A stretch of DNA of 64,000 nucleotides from Pararhizobium polonicum. GTDB taxonomy: Bacteria; Pseudomonadota; Alphaproteobacteria; Rhizobiales; Rhizobiaceae. Location: contig NZ_LGLV01000005.1 of the NCBI RefSeq assembly GCF_001687365.1, positions 1 through 64,000 of the forward strand. Reading direction: 5' to 3'. Positions 1-9,675 of this stretch are shown one piece after another. The position numbers and the translations under genes were made by a program. The stretch's first letter is position 1, and each line of letters opens with the position of its first letter. Under the pieces are notes generated by a model that was not told the DNA's origin, did no database searches, and was given only the letters and a program-made list of their open reading frames with translations.

Positions 1-3
1 AAC

Positions 4-25
4 CCCGCCGATCGGGATCGGCGGG
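4..25 (-). terminator. Hairpin terminator of the lipoprotein gene
   Basis: Two 10-bp arms (4-13 and 16-25) pair perfectly. On the minus strand the hairpin lies about 30 bases past the stop at 57 and is followed by TT before the window ends, so the U tract cannot be fully seen. Confidence 0.5.
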
Positions 26-56
26 TACGTTCATGTCAGGACAGGTAGCCGTGGGC

Positions 57-467
57 TTACTTCGTCTTGTCGCCGGCCAGGAATTCGTCACACCAGCTTG
101 GGCCGGTCGAGGACGCGCGGTCGCCGAGAACCTGAACCGAGCGGATGACGTAATCGGAGGAGACGTTGAGCTGGACCGAGCAGCTGAGGAATTCGGTGCG
201 GGCAGACGCGATCTTCTTGCCCTTCTTGCCGGCGTCGCCGTCGGCATATTGCGCCGGGATCGTCCGCTTCTTGTAGCCGCCCTTCCAGGAATAGACGGTC
301 ATGTCGCCGCTTGCGACGTCCGACTGCGGCGGTCCGTAGGCGGCGAAGAAGGCGCCGGCCGGCTGGCCCTTCCAGCGGGCTTCGACGGCATTTCTGGTCG
401 GTCCCACGGTGGTGCAGCCGGCGAGCGCCAGCGCGAGGCCGGCCACGGTCATCAAGCGGAAATTCAT
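57..467 (-). CDS. Small outer-membrane-type lipoprotein, unknown function
   Basis: The 136-residue product starts with a lipoprotein signal peptide: positive residues near the N-terminus, a hydrophobic stretch and a lipobox L-A-G-C ending at Cys18. It should be exported by Sec, lipidated and anchored in the envelope. The mature part is soluble, with two further Cys residues near the C-terminus that could form a disulfide. An open frame extends far upstream, but the start at 467 is chosen because it places the signal peptide at the N-terminus; the upstream extension overlaps the tRNA antisense and looks non-coding. No enzymatic motif is visible. Confidence 0.8.
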   Translation of the reverse strand: MNFRLMTVAGLALALAGCTTVGPTRNAVEARWKGQPAGAFFAAYGPPQSDVASGDMTVYSWKGGYKKRTIPAQYADGDAGKKGKKIASARTEFLSCSVQLNVSSDYVIRSVQVLGDRASSTGPSWCDEFLAGDKTK

Positions 468-818
468 CTGATCAAGTCCCTTTGGCGTTCGTTCTGAAAC
501 AGGTGCGTGCCAAGGCGGCGCAACACGCGGACAGCCAAGGCTTTCGCCCCTGCCTCTAGCGCTAAACCGATTGAATGAAAATCGGCAGAATGACTTATAT
601 GCACGGTTTCGCGCATAAATTCGCAAGCGTTGCCGAAAGGCCCCAGCGACTGGATGTCCCGTTATGGGAGACCCGCGGGGCCCTGGCACGCCGGGATAGG
701 CGGGCCACCGTCGCCCGCCCGGAGATGGGGATGGTTGCGGCGGGAACGCCGGCGGTGGTTGCGAAAGACGAGTTATCCCGTTGTTTTCAGTCGGCTTGCC
801 GATTTTTCCAATTTGCGT
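468..818. other. Intergenic region with no supported gene
   Basis: About 350 bases between the lipoprotein gene and the tRNA promoter. Short open frames on both strands lack ribosome binding sites and recognisable protein features. I see no repeat or strong hairpin here. Confidence 0.5.
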
Positions 819-819
819 C

Positions 820-848
820 TTGTGGAAAGGAAAATGCTGTTCTATAGA
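820..848 (+). promoter_or_regulatory. Promoter of tRNA-Pro
   Basis: TTGTGG at 820-825 and TATAGA at 843-848 are separated by 17 bases, close to the alphaproteobacterial housekeeping consensus. Initiation would fall near 855, a few bases before the mature tRNA end at 863. Confidence 0.6.
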
Positions 849-862
849 GGCGCCGCTGGTCA

Positions 863-939
863 CGGAGTGTAGCGCAGCCTGGTAGCGCACGTCGTTCGGG
901 ACGACGGGGTCGGAGGTTCGAATCCTCTCACTCCGACCA
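863..939 (+). tRNA. tRNA-Pro (anticodon CGG)
   Basis: A 77-nt cloverleaf. The acceptor arms are 863-869 and 929-935 with discriminator A936 and an encoded CCA at 937-939. The anticodon stem is CGTCG/CGACG (890-894 and 902-906) around a 7-base loop whose centre, 897-899, is CGG, reading proline CCG codons. The T-loop TTCGAAT is present. Confidence 0.95.
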
Positions 940-1224
940 GCTTGAAAGCTTGATTCGAATTCTGAACATCGAGCGTTAATTTCCTGAAATCCAATCGTAT
1001 CTTTCGGCCTCTGCCTGACCGCTATCGCGGTTCCACACGTATTTCCCTTGAAATACCTCATGATCCGCCGCTGCCTTTGTATAGGCCGGCAGTCTTTCTT
1101 GACCGAAAAACCAAAGATGACTTACAACGGCTGATAGCTGCAATTCCCGCAGATACCCATCCTATTCCGTGCCCCGTCATCTTTTCCGGCGGCCGCGCCC
1201 GGCCCACCGAGCAGGAATCCATAT

Positions 1225-1704
1225 ATGTTCGATATTCTATGGCGTAGCGTGGCGATCGGCGTTGGCGGCACCGTCCTGATGGACCTCTGGGCGATCCTGT
1301 TGTCTTTCCTGCCCGGCCAGGGAAAGCCGAACTGGGCGCCGATCGGGCGATGGTTCTGGCACCTGCGCTCTGGCAAGGTCTTTCATGACGATATCGGCAA
1401 GGCCGAGCCCTACGCGCATGAGCTGGCGCTCGGATGGATCGGCCATTATGCCGTCGGCATTCTCTACGGTATCCTGCTGATCGTCTTTACGGGGCCGTCC
1501 TGGCTTGCCGCACCGACATTCCTGCCCGCCTGGATCCTCGGCATCGTTACCGTCGGTGCCGGCTGGTTCCTGCTGCAGCCGGGCATCGGCATCGGCTGGG
1601 CGGCCTCGAAGCTTCCCAATGCCAACAAGGTGCGGTTTCTCAATCTTGTCGCCCACACGGTTTTCGCAGCCGGCATGTACGGGACGGCGCTTCTCATCCG
1701 CTAA
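1225..1704 (+). CDS. DUF2938 family integral membrane protein
   Basis: A 159-residue membrane protein with about four hydrophobic segments (residues ~5-28, ~70-92, ~96-118 and ~138-158). The early Gly-Gly-Thr-Val-Leu-Met-Asp-Leu-Trp stretch, the invariant-looking His in the second half (GHYAVGILYG) and the overall length fit the DUF2938 family, whose role is unknown. It stands alone on the plus strand; the next gene begins 60 bases downstream and could be cotranscribed. Confidence 0.8.
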   Translation: MFDILWRSVAIGVGGTVLMDLWAILLSFLPGQGKPNWAPIGRWFWHLRSGKVFHDDIGKAEPYAHELALGWIGHYAVGILYGILLIVFTGPSWLAAPTFLPAWILGIVTVGAGWFLLQPGIGIGWAASKLPNANKVRFLNLVAHTVFAAGMYGTALLIR

Positions 1705-1764
1705 AGACGGTTCTTGCCGCGGCGGATACCGTGCTATGGCTTTGGCGCACCGCCGTTCGAGGAC

Positions 1765-2052
1765 ATGTTTTTGAAAAAGATAGACGACCTGATCGCTTCC
1801 GCGACGAGTATCCACGACCGCTACAAGGCTGGCCGCATGGAGCGCGAAACCGTGCGCGAATGGGTGCTTGGCCTTGGCGGATATCCGGCGCCTTATGCCG
1901 AACCGCTGAGCGAGGCCGCCGCGTGGTTCAGGCCTTTGCGTGATCTGGAGCCGGATGCGCTGAAAGTTGTCGATCTGGAAAAGCTGAAGGCGGTTGCCGA
2001 TGCGGGAGCGGTGGATCAGCGGATCGATCTGTCGCTTGGCCGGTCACGCTAA
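1765..2052 (+). CDS. Conserved hypothetical protein, 95 residues
   Basis: A small soluble, mostly helical acidic protein with no recognisable catalytic motif. The ATG at 1765 is preceded by GAGG (1759-1762), which favours it over an in-frame start 51 bases upstream. It follows the DUF2938 gene by 60 bases and ends 30 bases before a strong hairpin terminator. Confidence 0.65.
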   Translation: MFLKKIDDLIASATSIHDRYKAGRMERETVREWVLGLGGYPAPYAEPLSEAAAWFRPLRDLEPDALKVVDLEKLKAVADAGAVDQRIDLSLGRSR

Positions 2053-2083
2053 AACCGGAGAGCGGGAATTTTCGGCTCAACGA

Positions 2084-2109
2084 ATGAAGGGGCCTTTCGG
2101 CCCCTTCAT
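2084..2109. terminator. Bidirectional terminator between convergent genes
   Basis: An 11-bp perfect stem (2084-2094 with 2099-2109) with loop TTTC. It sits between the plus-strand hypothetical gene and the end of minus-strand cysN, so it can serve both. Confidence 0.75.
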
Positions 2110-2131
2110 CGTTTCAGATCAGCTCCCGGCC

Positions 2132-3628
2132 TCAACCATCAATCCCGTCAAGCACTTCGGCGGCCTTGCCGGCCGAGACGCGGCGGATGTCGGCTTCTTC
2201 GCGGCGGGCGGAGAAGAGTTCGGTCGCCATCAGTTGATCGGCGAGATCGGCCGGCAGCGAGAGGATGACGCGGCTATCTTCCGTGTGGATGCCGGAAAGC
2301 GACGAACGCTTGCCGGTGATCATGCCGCCGGCCACCGTGTTGTTGGTGTCGGGGTCGATCAGGATGAAGGCGCCGGTGGTGCGGTTCTGCTCGTAACTGT
2401 CGAACACGGCCTGTTCGTCGAAGGCGAGGTGAACCTTGCCGATGGCATTCATCGCAAGGCCGTCGGTGTGGTGGTTCCACTTGCCGCTCTTCAGGTCCAG
2501 CAGGCTCGACGGCTGCACGGTGACGCGCTGGCGGCGCGAGCCGCTCTTCAGCCAATAGCGCTTGCCCGGCTGGATGCCGTCCAGCTGCAGGGCGACCAGC
2601 TGCGCGTCGAAGGCAAGGCCGGTCTGCGGCTGGCTTTCGAGCGAGACGATCATGTCGCCGCGCGATACGTCCACCTGACGGTCGAGCACCAGCGTGATCG
2701 CATCGCCGGCAACGGCGGCATTGCGCACGAGATCGAAGGTGACGATCTTGGTGACGTTGGCAACCATGCCCGACGGCAGGATGACGACGCTGTCACCCGG
2801 CTTCACCGAGCCACCGGCAACCGTACCCTGATAGCCACGAAAACTTTCGCCGGGACGCGAGACGCGCTGCACCGGCAGGCGGAAGCCGACGGTCTGGGCC
2901 GAGCGAACCGTTGCCAGTTCCAGCACTTCGACCAGCGTCGGGCCGTCATACCAGGGCATCGAGGCCTTGCCGTCATAGACGACGTTTTCGCCCTTCAGCG
3001 CCGACATCGGTATGGCGGTGATCTGACGGACGCCGAGCGACAGCGCCAGTTCGCGGAATTCATGGCTGATCTGGTCGAAACGGGCGCGATCATAGCCGGT
3101 CAGGTCGAACTTGTTGACGGCCAGAACGAACTGCTTGATGCCCATCAGCGTGGCGATGGTGGCATGGCGGCGGGTCTGCTCAAGCAGGCCGGTGCGGGCA
3201 TCGACGAGAAGCACGGCGAGGTCGGCGGTCGAGGCGCCGGTTGCCATGTTGCGGGTATACTGTTCGTGGCCGGGGGTGTCGGCGACGATGAAGGAGCGCT
3301 TGTCGGTGGCGAAATAGCGATAGGCGACATCGATGGTGATGCCCTGTTCGCGTTCGGCCTGGAGACCGTCGAGCAACAGGGCGAAATCGGGCAGGCCGAG
3401 ATCGTTCTGCTTGCCACTGTCACGGCGCAAGGTCGCTGCCTGGTCTTCCTTGACCGCCTTGGTGTCCCAGAGCAGCCGGCCGATCAGTGTCGACTTGCCG
3501 TCGTCGACGCTGCCGCAGGTGATGAGGCGCAGCGGGCGCGTGTCGCGCGGCAGGCGCGCGGTCTCGATCGCCGGAAAGGCGGTCACGGTGCCAGTGGCTG
3601 CGGTCTGTGCGATTGCGGAAACGGTCAT
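2132..3628 (-). CDS. cysN: Sulfate adenylyltransferase subunit 1 (GTPase)
   Basis: The 498-residue GTPase subunit of ATP sulfurylase. With CysD it couples GTP hydrolysis to adenylation of sulfate to APS. G-motifs are visible: the P-loop with GSVDDGKST near residue 38-46, DTPGHEQY (G3) and NKFD (G4), followed by EF-Tu-like beta-barrel domains 2 and 3. The protein stops after these domains, so it has no C-terminal APS kinase domain, unlike the fused CysNC/NodQ proteins common in rhizobia. Its start overlaps the cysD stop by one base (TGATG), indicating translational coupling. Confidence 0.96.
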   Translation of the reverse strand: MTVSAIAQTAATGTVTAFPAIETARLPRDTRPLRLITCGSVDDGKSTLIGRLLWDTKAVKEDQAATLRRDSGKQNDLGLPDFALLLDGLQAEREQGITIDVAYRYFATDKRSFIVADTPGHEQYTRNMATGASTADLAVLLVDARTGLLEQTRRHATIATLMGIKQFVLAVNKFDLTGYDRARFDQISHEFRELALSLGVRQITAIPMSALKGENVVYDGKASMPWYDGPTLVEVLELATVRSAQTVGFRLPVQRVSRPGESFRGYQGTVAGGSVKPGDSVVILPSGMVANVTKIVTFDLVRNAAVAGDAITLVLDRQVDVSRGDMIVSLESQPQTGLAFDAQLVALQLDGIQPGKRYWLKSGSRRQRVTVQPSSLLDLKSGKWNHHTDGLAMNAIGKVHLAFDEQAVFDSYEQNRTTGAFILIDPDTNNTVAGGMITGKRSSLSGIHTEDSRVILSLPADLADQLMATELFSARREEADIRRVSAGKAAEVLDGIDG

Positions 3629-4581
3629 CAGAAATATCCTTCGCGCTTCTTCTTTTCCATCGATCCGGACTGGTCGCGGTCAATGGCGCGGCCCTGCCGT
3701 TCGGAAACCGTGGCGATTTCCAGTTCGGCAATGACCTCTTCGAGATTGGTGGCCTCAGACGGAATGGCGCCCGTCAGCGGAAAATCGCCGAGGGTGCGGA
3801 AACGGATCGAGCCTTCCTGGATGCTTTCGCCGGGCAGAAGCTTCAGACGTGGGTCTTCGGCGAGAATCATCATGCCGTCGCGCTCCACATAGGGGCGCTT
3901 CTTGGCGTAGTAGAGCGGCACCAGCGGAATGTCTTCCACCTGGATGTAGCGCCAGATATCGACTTCGGTCCAGTTCGACAGCGGGAAAGCGCGCACGCTT
4001 TCGCCCTTGCGGATCATGCCGTTGTAGATGTTCCAGAGTTCGGGCCGCTGCGCACGCGGGTCCCAGCGATGCTCCGGCGTGCGGAACGAATAGATCCGCT
4101 CTTTGGCCCGGCTTGCCTCTTCGTCGCGCCGCGCGCCGCCGAAAGCCGCATCGAAGCCGCCCGCATCCAGCGCCTGGCGCAGCCCCTCGGTCTTCATGAT
4201 GTCGGTGAACAGCGCCGAACCATGGGTGAACGGGGTCACGTTTTCGGCCGCGCCGCGCGGATTGATATGCTCGATGAAGTCGAGATCGTATTTCTTCACG
4301 ATGTCGTTGCGGAACGCGATCATCTCGGCGAATTTCCAGCCGGTGTTCACGTGCAACAGCGGGAAGGGCACGCGGCCGGGATAGAAAGCCTTGCGCGCCA
4401 GGTGCAGAAGGACCGAGCTGTCCTTACCGACGGAGTAAAGCATCACCGGCTTGTCGAACTCGGCGGCCACTTCGCGGAAGATATGGATCGCTTCGTTTTC
4501 GAGCGCCTTCAGATGCGGGTCGAGCGGCGTTTTTGTCGTCTGCGGATTGTGCAGTTCCGTTTCCGGAAGGGTACTGGGCAT
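3628..4581 (-). CDS. cysD: Sulfate adenylyltransferase subunit 2
   Basis: The 317-residue catalytic subunit of ATP sulfurylase, forming APS from ATP and sulfate in the cytoplasm. The PP-loop of the ATP pyrophosphatase superfamily appears as [11 protein letters not shown] (~residue 50). It ends with the basic KKKREGYF tail usual for CysD. The start at 4581 gives normal family length; the frame extends further upstream but that part is not CysD-like. It lies 41 bases after cysH and one base overlaps cysN. Confidence 0.96.
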   Translation of the reverse strand: MPSTLPETELHNPQTTKTPLDPHLKALENEAIHIFREVAAEFDKPVMLYSVGKDSSVLLHLARKAFYPGRVPFPLLHVNTGWKFAEMIAFRNDIVKKYDLDFIEHINPRGAAENVTPFTHGSALFTDIMKTEGLRQALDAGGFDAAFGGARRDEEASRAKERIYSFRTPEHRWDPRAQRPELWNIYNGMIRKGESVRAFPLSNWTEVDIWRYIQVEDIPLVPLYYAKKRPYVERDGMMILAEDPRLKLLPGESIQEGSIRFRTLGDFPLTGAIPSEATNLEEVIAELEIATVSERQGRAIDRDQSGSMEKKKREGYF

Positions 4582-4622
4582 TTCAAGTCTCCGGGAGTGT
4601 CTGTGGTGCGAGCCTGCGCGGA

Positions 4623-5408
4623 TTATCGCGCAATGCTGCTGGAAAGGGGGCTGCTCGAAATTGATGTGGCTTGCGGGATGGTCGAGGCGGCGGCCTCTGC
4701 GACATGAAGACCGCATTCGCGCTTCTCGTCGTTCTCCCACCACCAGCGGCCGGCCCGCTCGGGCTCGCCCGGCTTGATGGCGCGGGTGCAGGGCTCACAG
4801 CCGATCGACGGATAACCGCGCGCATGCAGCGGATTGACCGGGATTGTTTCCGCTTCGACATGGGCATGGATCGTCTCGATGTTCCAGTCGGCCAGCGGAT
4901 TGATCTTGATCAGGCCACGGTCGAGATCGGCTTCGGCAAACGGCGTATCGGCACGATTGCCCGACTGGCCGCGGCGCAGGCCGGTGATCCAGAAGGATGC
5001 CCCTTCGAGTGCGCGCGCAAGAGGCTTCACCTTGCGCGCGCCACAACAGGCATGCCTGGCTTCGATACTGTCGTAGAAGCCGTTCATGCCGTATTTGGCG
5101 GCGTAGGCGTCGATATCGTCCTGCTCGGGATAGAAACGCTTGATCAGGATGCCGTAGGTTTCTTCTGTTTTGTCGATCAGCGCCACGGTCTCGTTGAACA
5201 GGCGGCCGGTTTCGAGCGTCGAGACTTCGATGCCGAATTTGCCTGTGCCGATGGCGGCGGTGATGACCTGATCCTCGATGCCGAGGCTGGTGGTAAAGAC
5301 GGACTTGCCGTCGAGCGCGGCGACCAGCGCCAGCCGGCCGGAAAGATCGAGGCTCTCCAGTTGGCTGTTGAGCGCTGTGGCGCGATTTTCGAGCGATGCG
5401 GATGTCAT
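4623..5408 (-). CDS. cysH: Adenylyl-sulfate (APS) reductase
   Basis: Reduces APS to sulfite using thioredoxin. The 261-residue product has the PAPS-reductase PP-loop fold plus paired cysteines HACCGARK and IGCEPC, which ligate a 4Fe-4S cluster and mark the APS-specific rather than PAPS-specific enzyme. The catalytic C-terminal Cys is in KRECGLH. The sequence after that motif is a low-complexity Ser/Ala tail of about 25 residues. Start 5408 is chosen for family length and an AGGA about 10 bases upstream; an in-frame ATG lies 51 bases earlier. First gene of the cysH-cysD-cysN operon. Confidence 0.95.
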   Translation of the reverse strand: MTSASLENRATALNSQLESLDLSGRLALVAALDGKSVFTTSLGIEDQVITAAIGTGKFGIEVSTLETGRLFNETVALIDKTEETYGILIKRFYPEQDDIDAYAAKYGMNGFYDSIEARHACCGARKVKPLARALEGASFWITGLRRGQSGNRADTPFAEADLDRGLIKINPLADWNIETIHAHVEAETIPVNPLHARGYPSIGCEPCTRAIKPGEPERAGRWWWENDEKRECGLHVAEAAASTIPQATSISSSPLSSSIAR

Positions 5409-5664
5409 GGGAGGAAATCCTGATTTTGTTGCCCGGAATATCGCAGCCGTGTGTGACAAAAGACAGAAAAACGGATTTCTAATGTTGGCGGATCAGAGCA
5501 AATATCTCTCCGATCGGCAAAAAACGCAGAATAGTGGGCGAAAAGACACGGTTTAAAGCTAAAATCCATCGATTTTATGGGTTATTTCTTCCAAAATCCC
5601 GGTTTTTGCATCGCGCTGCGTGCCACTCGTGATCCGCGTGCGGCGCCACCTCCGCGCCGGCGCG
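5409..5664. other. Divergent intergenic region upstream of cysH
   Basis: No gene is supported here. The stretch is AT-richer than its surroundings and should contain the minus-strand cysH promoter. A small hairpin of 7-bp arms (5560-5566 with 5571-5577) and the palindrome CCGATCGG near 5510 are visible. I could not assign a known regulator or riboswitch. Confidence 0.4.
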
Positions 5665-5693
5665 TTGAAATCGTCCCCTGCATTTGTTATGCT
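5665..5693 (+). promoter_or_regulatory. Promoter of the toxin-antitoxin pair
   Basis: TTGAAA (5665-5670) and TATGCT (5688-5693) are 17 bases apart, 31 bases before the antitoxin start. The palindrome GCAATTGC at 5699-5706, just downstream, could be an operator bound by the antitoxin. Confidence 0.5.
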
Positions 5694-5723
5694 GCATCGC
5701 AATTGCAACGCGCGAGGCACGCC

Positions 5724-5999
5724 ATGAAAACCGCTACACTTCCTTCGCTGAGGGTCGATCCGGAACTGAGGGCCGCCGCCGAAGGCGTGCTGCAAAAGGG
5801 TGAGACGCTGTCGGCCTTTGTAGAAAATGCCGTCAAGGCGCAGGTGCATTATAGAAAGACACAGGCTGAATTCATCGCCCGTGGTTTGGCATCACGCGAA
5901 GAAGCAAAGCGCACCGGAATTTACTATAGCGCAGAAGAGGTCCTCGGAGAGCTAAAGGGAATGCTTGAGGCCAAGCGCGCTGAAAACCGTTCGAAATGA
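5724..5999 (+). CDS. Antitoxin, YlcI/YnfO (ribbon-helix-helix-like) family
   Basis: A 91-residue protein beginning with TLPSLRVDPELR, the short beta strand and helix expected of RHH-like DNA-binding antitoxins, followed by a charged helical C-terminus (EFIARGLASREEAKRTG) that would bind the toxin. YlcI/YnfO family members show the same arrangement. The start at 5724 is downstream of a good promoter; an earlier in-frame start would lie inside it. It overlaps the toxin gene by four bases (ATGA), so both are translated together. Confidence 0.8.
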   Translation: MKTATLPSLRVDPELRAAAEGVLQKGETLSAFVENAVKAQVHYRKTQAEFIARGLASREEAKRTGIYYSAEEVLGELKGMLEAKRAENRSK

Positions 6000-6295
6000 G
6001 CTATTCTGTTAAGCTGACGGCAAAGGCACGGGAGGATATCAAGCGGCTCTATGCCTATCTGCTGGATCGCGATGAGCCGGCAGCAGGGCGTGCCCTCGAT
6101 GCGATTGAAAAAGCGGTAACAGTGCTCGAGAGCTTTCCGTTCAGCTGCCGGCAGGCGCCCGGCGACAATTCATTCTTCCGTGAACTCGTCATTCCTTTCG
6201 GCTCATCGGGCTATGTTGCGCTTTTTGAAATCGAGGACAGCGAGACGGTCACCATTCTGGCCGTCCGCCATCAGCGCGAAGATGACTATCACTGA
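5996..6295 (+). CDS. RelE/ParE family toxin
   Basis: A 99-residue protein with the ParE/RelE fold signature: an N-terminal strand and long helix (LTAKAREDIKRLYAYL), the central ALDAIEKAV helix, and the C-terminal VTILAVRHQRE strand. The conserved basic residues of the last strand are present. Family members inhibit gyrase (ParE) or cleave mRNA (RelE); sequence alone does not decide which. Partner of the gene ending at 5999. It ends three bases before the convergent betA stop. Confidence 0.85.
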   Translation: MSYSVKLTAKAREDIKRLYAYLLDRDEPAAGRALDAIEKAVTVLESFPFSCRQAPGDNSFFRELVIPFGSSGYVALFEIEDSETVTILAVRHQREDDYH

Positions 6296-6298
6296 GCC

Positions 6299-7951
6299 CT
6301 ACCGGTCACTGGTCTCCCAGCGCGGGTTGATCCACGGTTCCTGATTTGAGCGGGGCAGGGGCTGCTTGCCGAGGATATGGTCGGCCGCCTTTTCGCCGGT
6401 CATGATCGAGGGGCCGTTGAGGTTGCCATAGGTCACATGCGGGAAGATCGAGCTGTCGGCAACGCGCAGACCATCGACGCCGATGACGCGCGTTTCCGGA
6501 TCGACCACCGCCATCGGGTCGTCTTTGGCGCCCATCCGGCATGTGCCGCAGGGGTGATAGGCGCTTTCCAGGTGCTCGCGCAGGAAGGCATCGATCTGGT
6601 CGTCGGTCTGGACGTTTTCGCCCGGCTGGATTTCCGGACCGCGATACTGGTCGAAGGCCTTCTGACCGAAGATCTCGCGGGTGAGCCGCACGCAGTGGCG
6701 GAACTTTTCCCAGTCTTCCGGATGGCTCATATAGTTGAACCGGATCACCGGGTCGGCCTTCACATCGGGAGAGCGCAGCGTCACCGACCCGCGCGATTTC
6801 GAGTGATTGTAGCCGACATGCACCTGGAACCCATGGCTCTTGGCCGCCGCCTTGCCATCGTAGGAAATCGCCACCGGCAGGAAGTGGTACTGGATATCCG
6901 GCTGCTTGACGCCCGGCGCCGATCGCAGGAAGGCGCAGGATTCGAACTGGTTGGAGATGCCGAGCCCGGATTTGGTGAACAGCCACTGCGCGCCTGCAAC
7001 CCCCTGCCAGAACCACGGCAGCCAGGAATAGAGCGACACGGGCTTGGTCGAGACCTGCTGGAAGTAGAATTCCATATGGTCCTGCAGATTGGCACCGACG
7101 CCCGGCCGGTCGGCTTTGACCTCGATGCCCATCTCCTTCAGATGCGCCGCCGGACCGATGCCCGACAGCATCAGCAGCTTTGGCGAGTTGAAGGAGGAGG
7201 CCGAGACGATGACCTCCCGGTTGGCCTTCACCACCTCTATTTTGCCGCCGCGCTCGATCTCGACGCCAACGGCGCGGCCGTTCTCGATAACGACGCGGCG
7301 GGCATAGCAGCGGATGATCTCGACATTCGGCCGTTTCAGGGCCGGCTTCAGATAGGCCGAAGCCGCCGACCAGCGCCGGCCGTTATGCACCGTCTGCTCC
7401 ATCAGGCCGAAGCCCTCCTGCTTGGAGCCGTTATAGTCGTCGGTCAGTTCGAAACCGGCCTGTTGCCCGGCATCGACGAAGGCCTTGAACAGGGGGTTCT
7501 TGTAGGAGCCGCGCTTGACATGCAGCGGCCCGTCGGTGCCACGCCAGCCATCCTCGCCGCCATGGGAATTTTCCATGCGCTTGAAATAGGGCAGCACGTC
7601 CGCATAGGCCCAGCCACGCGCGCCGAGCTCTTCCCATTCGTTGAAGTCGCTCATCGAGCCGCGCACATAGACCATGCCGTTGATCGACGACGAGCCGCCG
7701 ATGACCTTTCCTCTGGGGGCTGTGATGCGCCGGTTGTTGAGGTTTGGCTCGGGTTCCGAAAGGTAGCCCCAGTTGTAGCGGTTCATGCTCATCGGCCAGG
7801 CAAGCGCTGCCGGCATCTGGATGAACGGCCCGAAATCGGAGCCGCCGAACTCCAGCACCAAGACGGTGTTTTTTCCATCCTCGGAGAGCCGGTAGGCAAG
7901 GGCCGAGCCGGCCGAGCCGGAACCGATGATGACGAAATCTGCTTGCTGCAT
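6299..7951 (-). CDS. betA: Choline dehydrogenase
   Basis: A 550-residue FAD-dependent GMC oxidoreductase that oxidises choline to betaine aldehyde, the first oxidative step to the osmoprotectant glycine betaine. The N-terminal Rossmann motif [13 protein letters not shown], the GMC signature around [14 protein letters not shown] and the C-terminal active-site HPCGTCRMG with the [13 protein letters not shown] block are intact. It is the last gene of betI-betC-betB-betA but is separated from betB by 259 bases filled with palindromic repeats, so its expression may differ from the upstream genes. Confidence 0.96.
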   Translation of the reverse strand: MQQADFVIIGSGSAGSALAYRLSEDGKNTVLVLEFGGSDFGPFIQMPAALAWPMSMNRYNWGYLSEPEPNLNNRRITAPRGKVIGGSSSINGMVYVRGSMSDFNEWEELGARGWAYADVLPYFKRMENSHGGEDGWRGTDGPLHVKRGSYKNPLFKAFVDAGQQAGFELTDDYNGSKQEGFGLMEQTVHNGRRWSAASAYLKPALKRPNVEIIRCYARRVVIENGRAVGVEIERGGKIEVVKANREVIVSASSFNSPKLLMLSGIGPAAHLKEMGIEVKADRPGVGANLQDHMEFYFQQVSTKPVSLYSWLPWFWQGVAGAQWLFTKSGLGISNQFESCAFLRSAPGVKQPDIQYHFLPVAISYDGKAAAKSHGFQVHVGYNHSKSRGSVTLRSPDVKADPVIRFNYMSHPEDWEKFRHCVRLTREIFGQKAFDQYRGPEIQPGENVQTDDQIDAFLREHLESAYHPCGTCRMGAKDDPMAVVDPETRVIGVDGLRVADSSIFPHVTYGNLNGPSIMTGEKAADHILGKQPLPRSNQEPWINPRWETSDR

Positions 7952-7980
7952 GGTGGTGTTCCCAAGAGTTTTAAAGACTG

Positions 7981-8205
7981 CCCCTCACCCTAGCCCTCTC
8001 CCCGCAGGCGGGGAGAGGGGACGACGGAGGTTGCCGCTAGTCCCTTCTCCCCGTTCACGGGGAGAAGGTGGCCGATAGGCCGGATGAGGGGCCTTGTTCA
8101 CCCTCCCCTTAAGGGGCAGGGTCGGCGCGCAGCGACGGGGTGGGTGATCCCTTGTGCGGCCCTGACCATCACCCCCACCCGCGGCGCCCCCCTCAAGGGG
8201 GAGGT
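7981..8205. repeat. Cluster of GC-rich palindromic intergenic repeats (RIME/REP-like)
   Basis: Four adjacent palindromes fill the betB-betA gap: 12-bp arms at 7994-8005 and 8008-8019, 10-bp arms at 8044-8053 and 8058-8067, and shorter CCCCTT/AAGGGG and CCCCCT/AGGGGG pairs around 8104-8116 and 8188-8205. Bases 8058-8092 match 33 of 35 positions at 54173-54207, showing a dispersed repeat. The style resembles RIME elements of rhizobia; the name is inferred. They may stabilise mRNA or attenuate transcription into betA. Confidence 0.75.
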
Positions 8206-8210
8206 AAAGA

Positions 8211-9674
8211 TCAATACGGCGACTGCACCGGCCCCATCGCCACATAGACGCTCTTCAGCTCGGTATAGTGGTTCAACGCGGCCAGCGAATTCTCCCGCCC
8301 GAAACCGGACTGCTTGGAGCCGCCGAACGGCACCTCCACCGGCGCCAGATTGTAGGTGTTGATCCACAATGTGCCCGCCTCCAACCGGTCCGCGACGCGG
8401 TGGCCGCGGGTGAGGTCTGCGGTAAAGACACCGGCCGAAAGCCCGAATTCTGTGCCGTTTGCCCGGGCGATCACCTCGTCCTCATTGTCGAAATCGAGCA
8501 CGCACATCACCGGCCCGAAAATCTCCTCGCGGCAGATGGTCATGTCGTCGGTGACATCTGCGAAAACGGTCGGCTGGATATAGGTACCCTCAGCCGGCAC
8601 ATTGTTGGGAATGCCGCCGCCGGTGACGAGCGTCGCGCCCTCGGCCTTGCCCTTCTCGATATAGGCAAACACTTTGTCGAGCTGGGCACGCGACACCATC
8701 GGGCCGAGCTGGGTTTCCTCGATCATCGGGTCGCCGATGACGATCTTTTCGGTGCGCTCTTTCAGGCGGGCGAGGAACTGCTGCTTGATCTTCCTGTGCA
8801 CGAAGACACGGGTGCCGTTGGAGCAGACCTGGCCGGTCGAGTAGAAATTGCCGAGCATGGCCCCGCCGATGGCGCTTTCGATATCGGCATCCTCGAAGAC
8901 GATCAGCGGCGACTTGCCGCCGAGTTCCATCGTCACATGCTTGAGGCTGGAGGCCGCAGCGCCCGCCACCTTGCGGCCGGTCTCGACCGAGCCGGTCAGC
9001 GACACCTTGGCCACGTCCTTGTGGTTGACCAGCAGCGGCCCCGTCGTCCGGTCGCCCTGGATAACGTTGTAAAGCCCTTTCGGCAGGCCTGCCTCATGCA
9101 GGATTTCGGCAATCTTCAGCGCGCCGAGCGGGGTGTTTTCCGACGGCTTGAACACCATGGCATTGCCGGAAATGAGCGCCGGTGCACCCTTCCAGCAGGC
9201 GATCTGCTGCGGATAGTTCCAGGCGCCGATGCCGACGCAGACGCCGAGCGGAACGCGCTTGGTATAGGCAAAGTCGCCGCCGAGCGGGATATAGTCGCCG
9301 TTGAGTGCGGCTGCTGCCACGCCGCCGAAGAATTCGAAGGCGTCGGCTCCGGAGGTCGGGTCGGCGACGATGGTTTCCTGGATCGGCTTGCCGGTGTCGA
9401 GCGTTTCAAGCTCGGAGAGTTCGCGGTTGCGCTCGCGCATGATGTCGGCGGCGCGCTTGAGGATGCGGCCGCGCGCGGTCGGGCTGAGGGCCGCCCATTC
9501 GCCTTGCGCGCGCTTGGCAGCGGCGATCGCCTTTTCGACGATGGCAGGCGTTGCGGCATGCAGCCGGGCGATGACTTCGCCGGTGGCCGGGTAAATGCTG
9601 TCGAAGGCGGCGCCTGCGATATCCTCGACATATTCGCCGTCGATGAAGTGGGAGGCTGGCGGTTGGGCTTTCAT
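8211..9674 (-). CDS. betB: Betaine aldehyde dehydrogenase
   Basis: Oxidises betaine aldehyde to glycine betaine with NAD(P)+. At 487 residues it has the normal length. Catalytic residues of the aldehyde dehydrogenase family are visible: Asn153 (AWNYP), Glu250 (MELGGKSP) and Cys284 (GQVCSNG). The C-terminal block [14 protein letters not shown] is typical of BetB. It begins one base after the betC stop, consistent with one transcript. Confidence 0.96.
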   Translation of the reverse strand: MKAQPPASHFIDGEYVEDIAGAAFDSIYPATGEVIARLHAATPAIVEKAIAAAKRAQGEWAALSPTARGRILKRAADIMRERNRELSELETLDTGKPIQETIVADPTSGADAFEFFGGVAAAALNGDYIPLGGDFAYTKRVPLGVCVGIGAWNYPQQIACWKGAPALISGNAMVFKPSENTPLGALKIAEILHEAGLPKGLYNVIQGDRTTGPLLVNHKDVAKVSLTGSVETGRKVAGAAASSLKHVTMELGGKSPLIVFEDADIESAIGGAMLGNFYSTGQVCSNGTRVFVHRKIKQQFLARLKERTEKIVIGDPMIEETQLGPMVSRAQLDKVFAYIEKGKAEGATLVTGGGIPNNVPAEGTYIQPTVFADVTDDMTICREEIFGPVMCVLDFDNEDEVIARANGTEFGLSAGVFTADLTRGHRVADRLEAGTLWINTYNLAPVEVPFGGSKQSGFGRENSLAALNHYTELKSVYVAMGPVQSPY

Positions 9675-9675
9675 C

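Noticed and set aside
468..1061. Upstream extension of the lipoprotein frame
   Set aside because: It would run antisense through the tRNA and bury the lipoprotein signal peptide in the middle.
1994..3892. Long plus-strand frame across cysN
   Set aside because: Antisense shadow of a conserved GTPase gene caused by GC-rich third positions.
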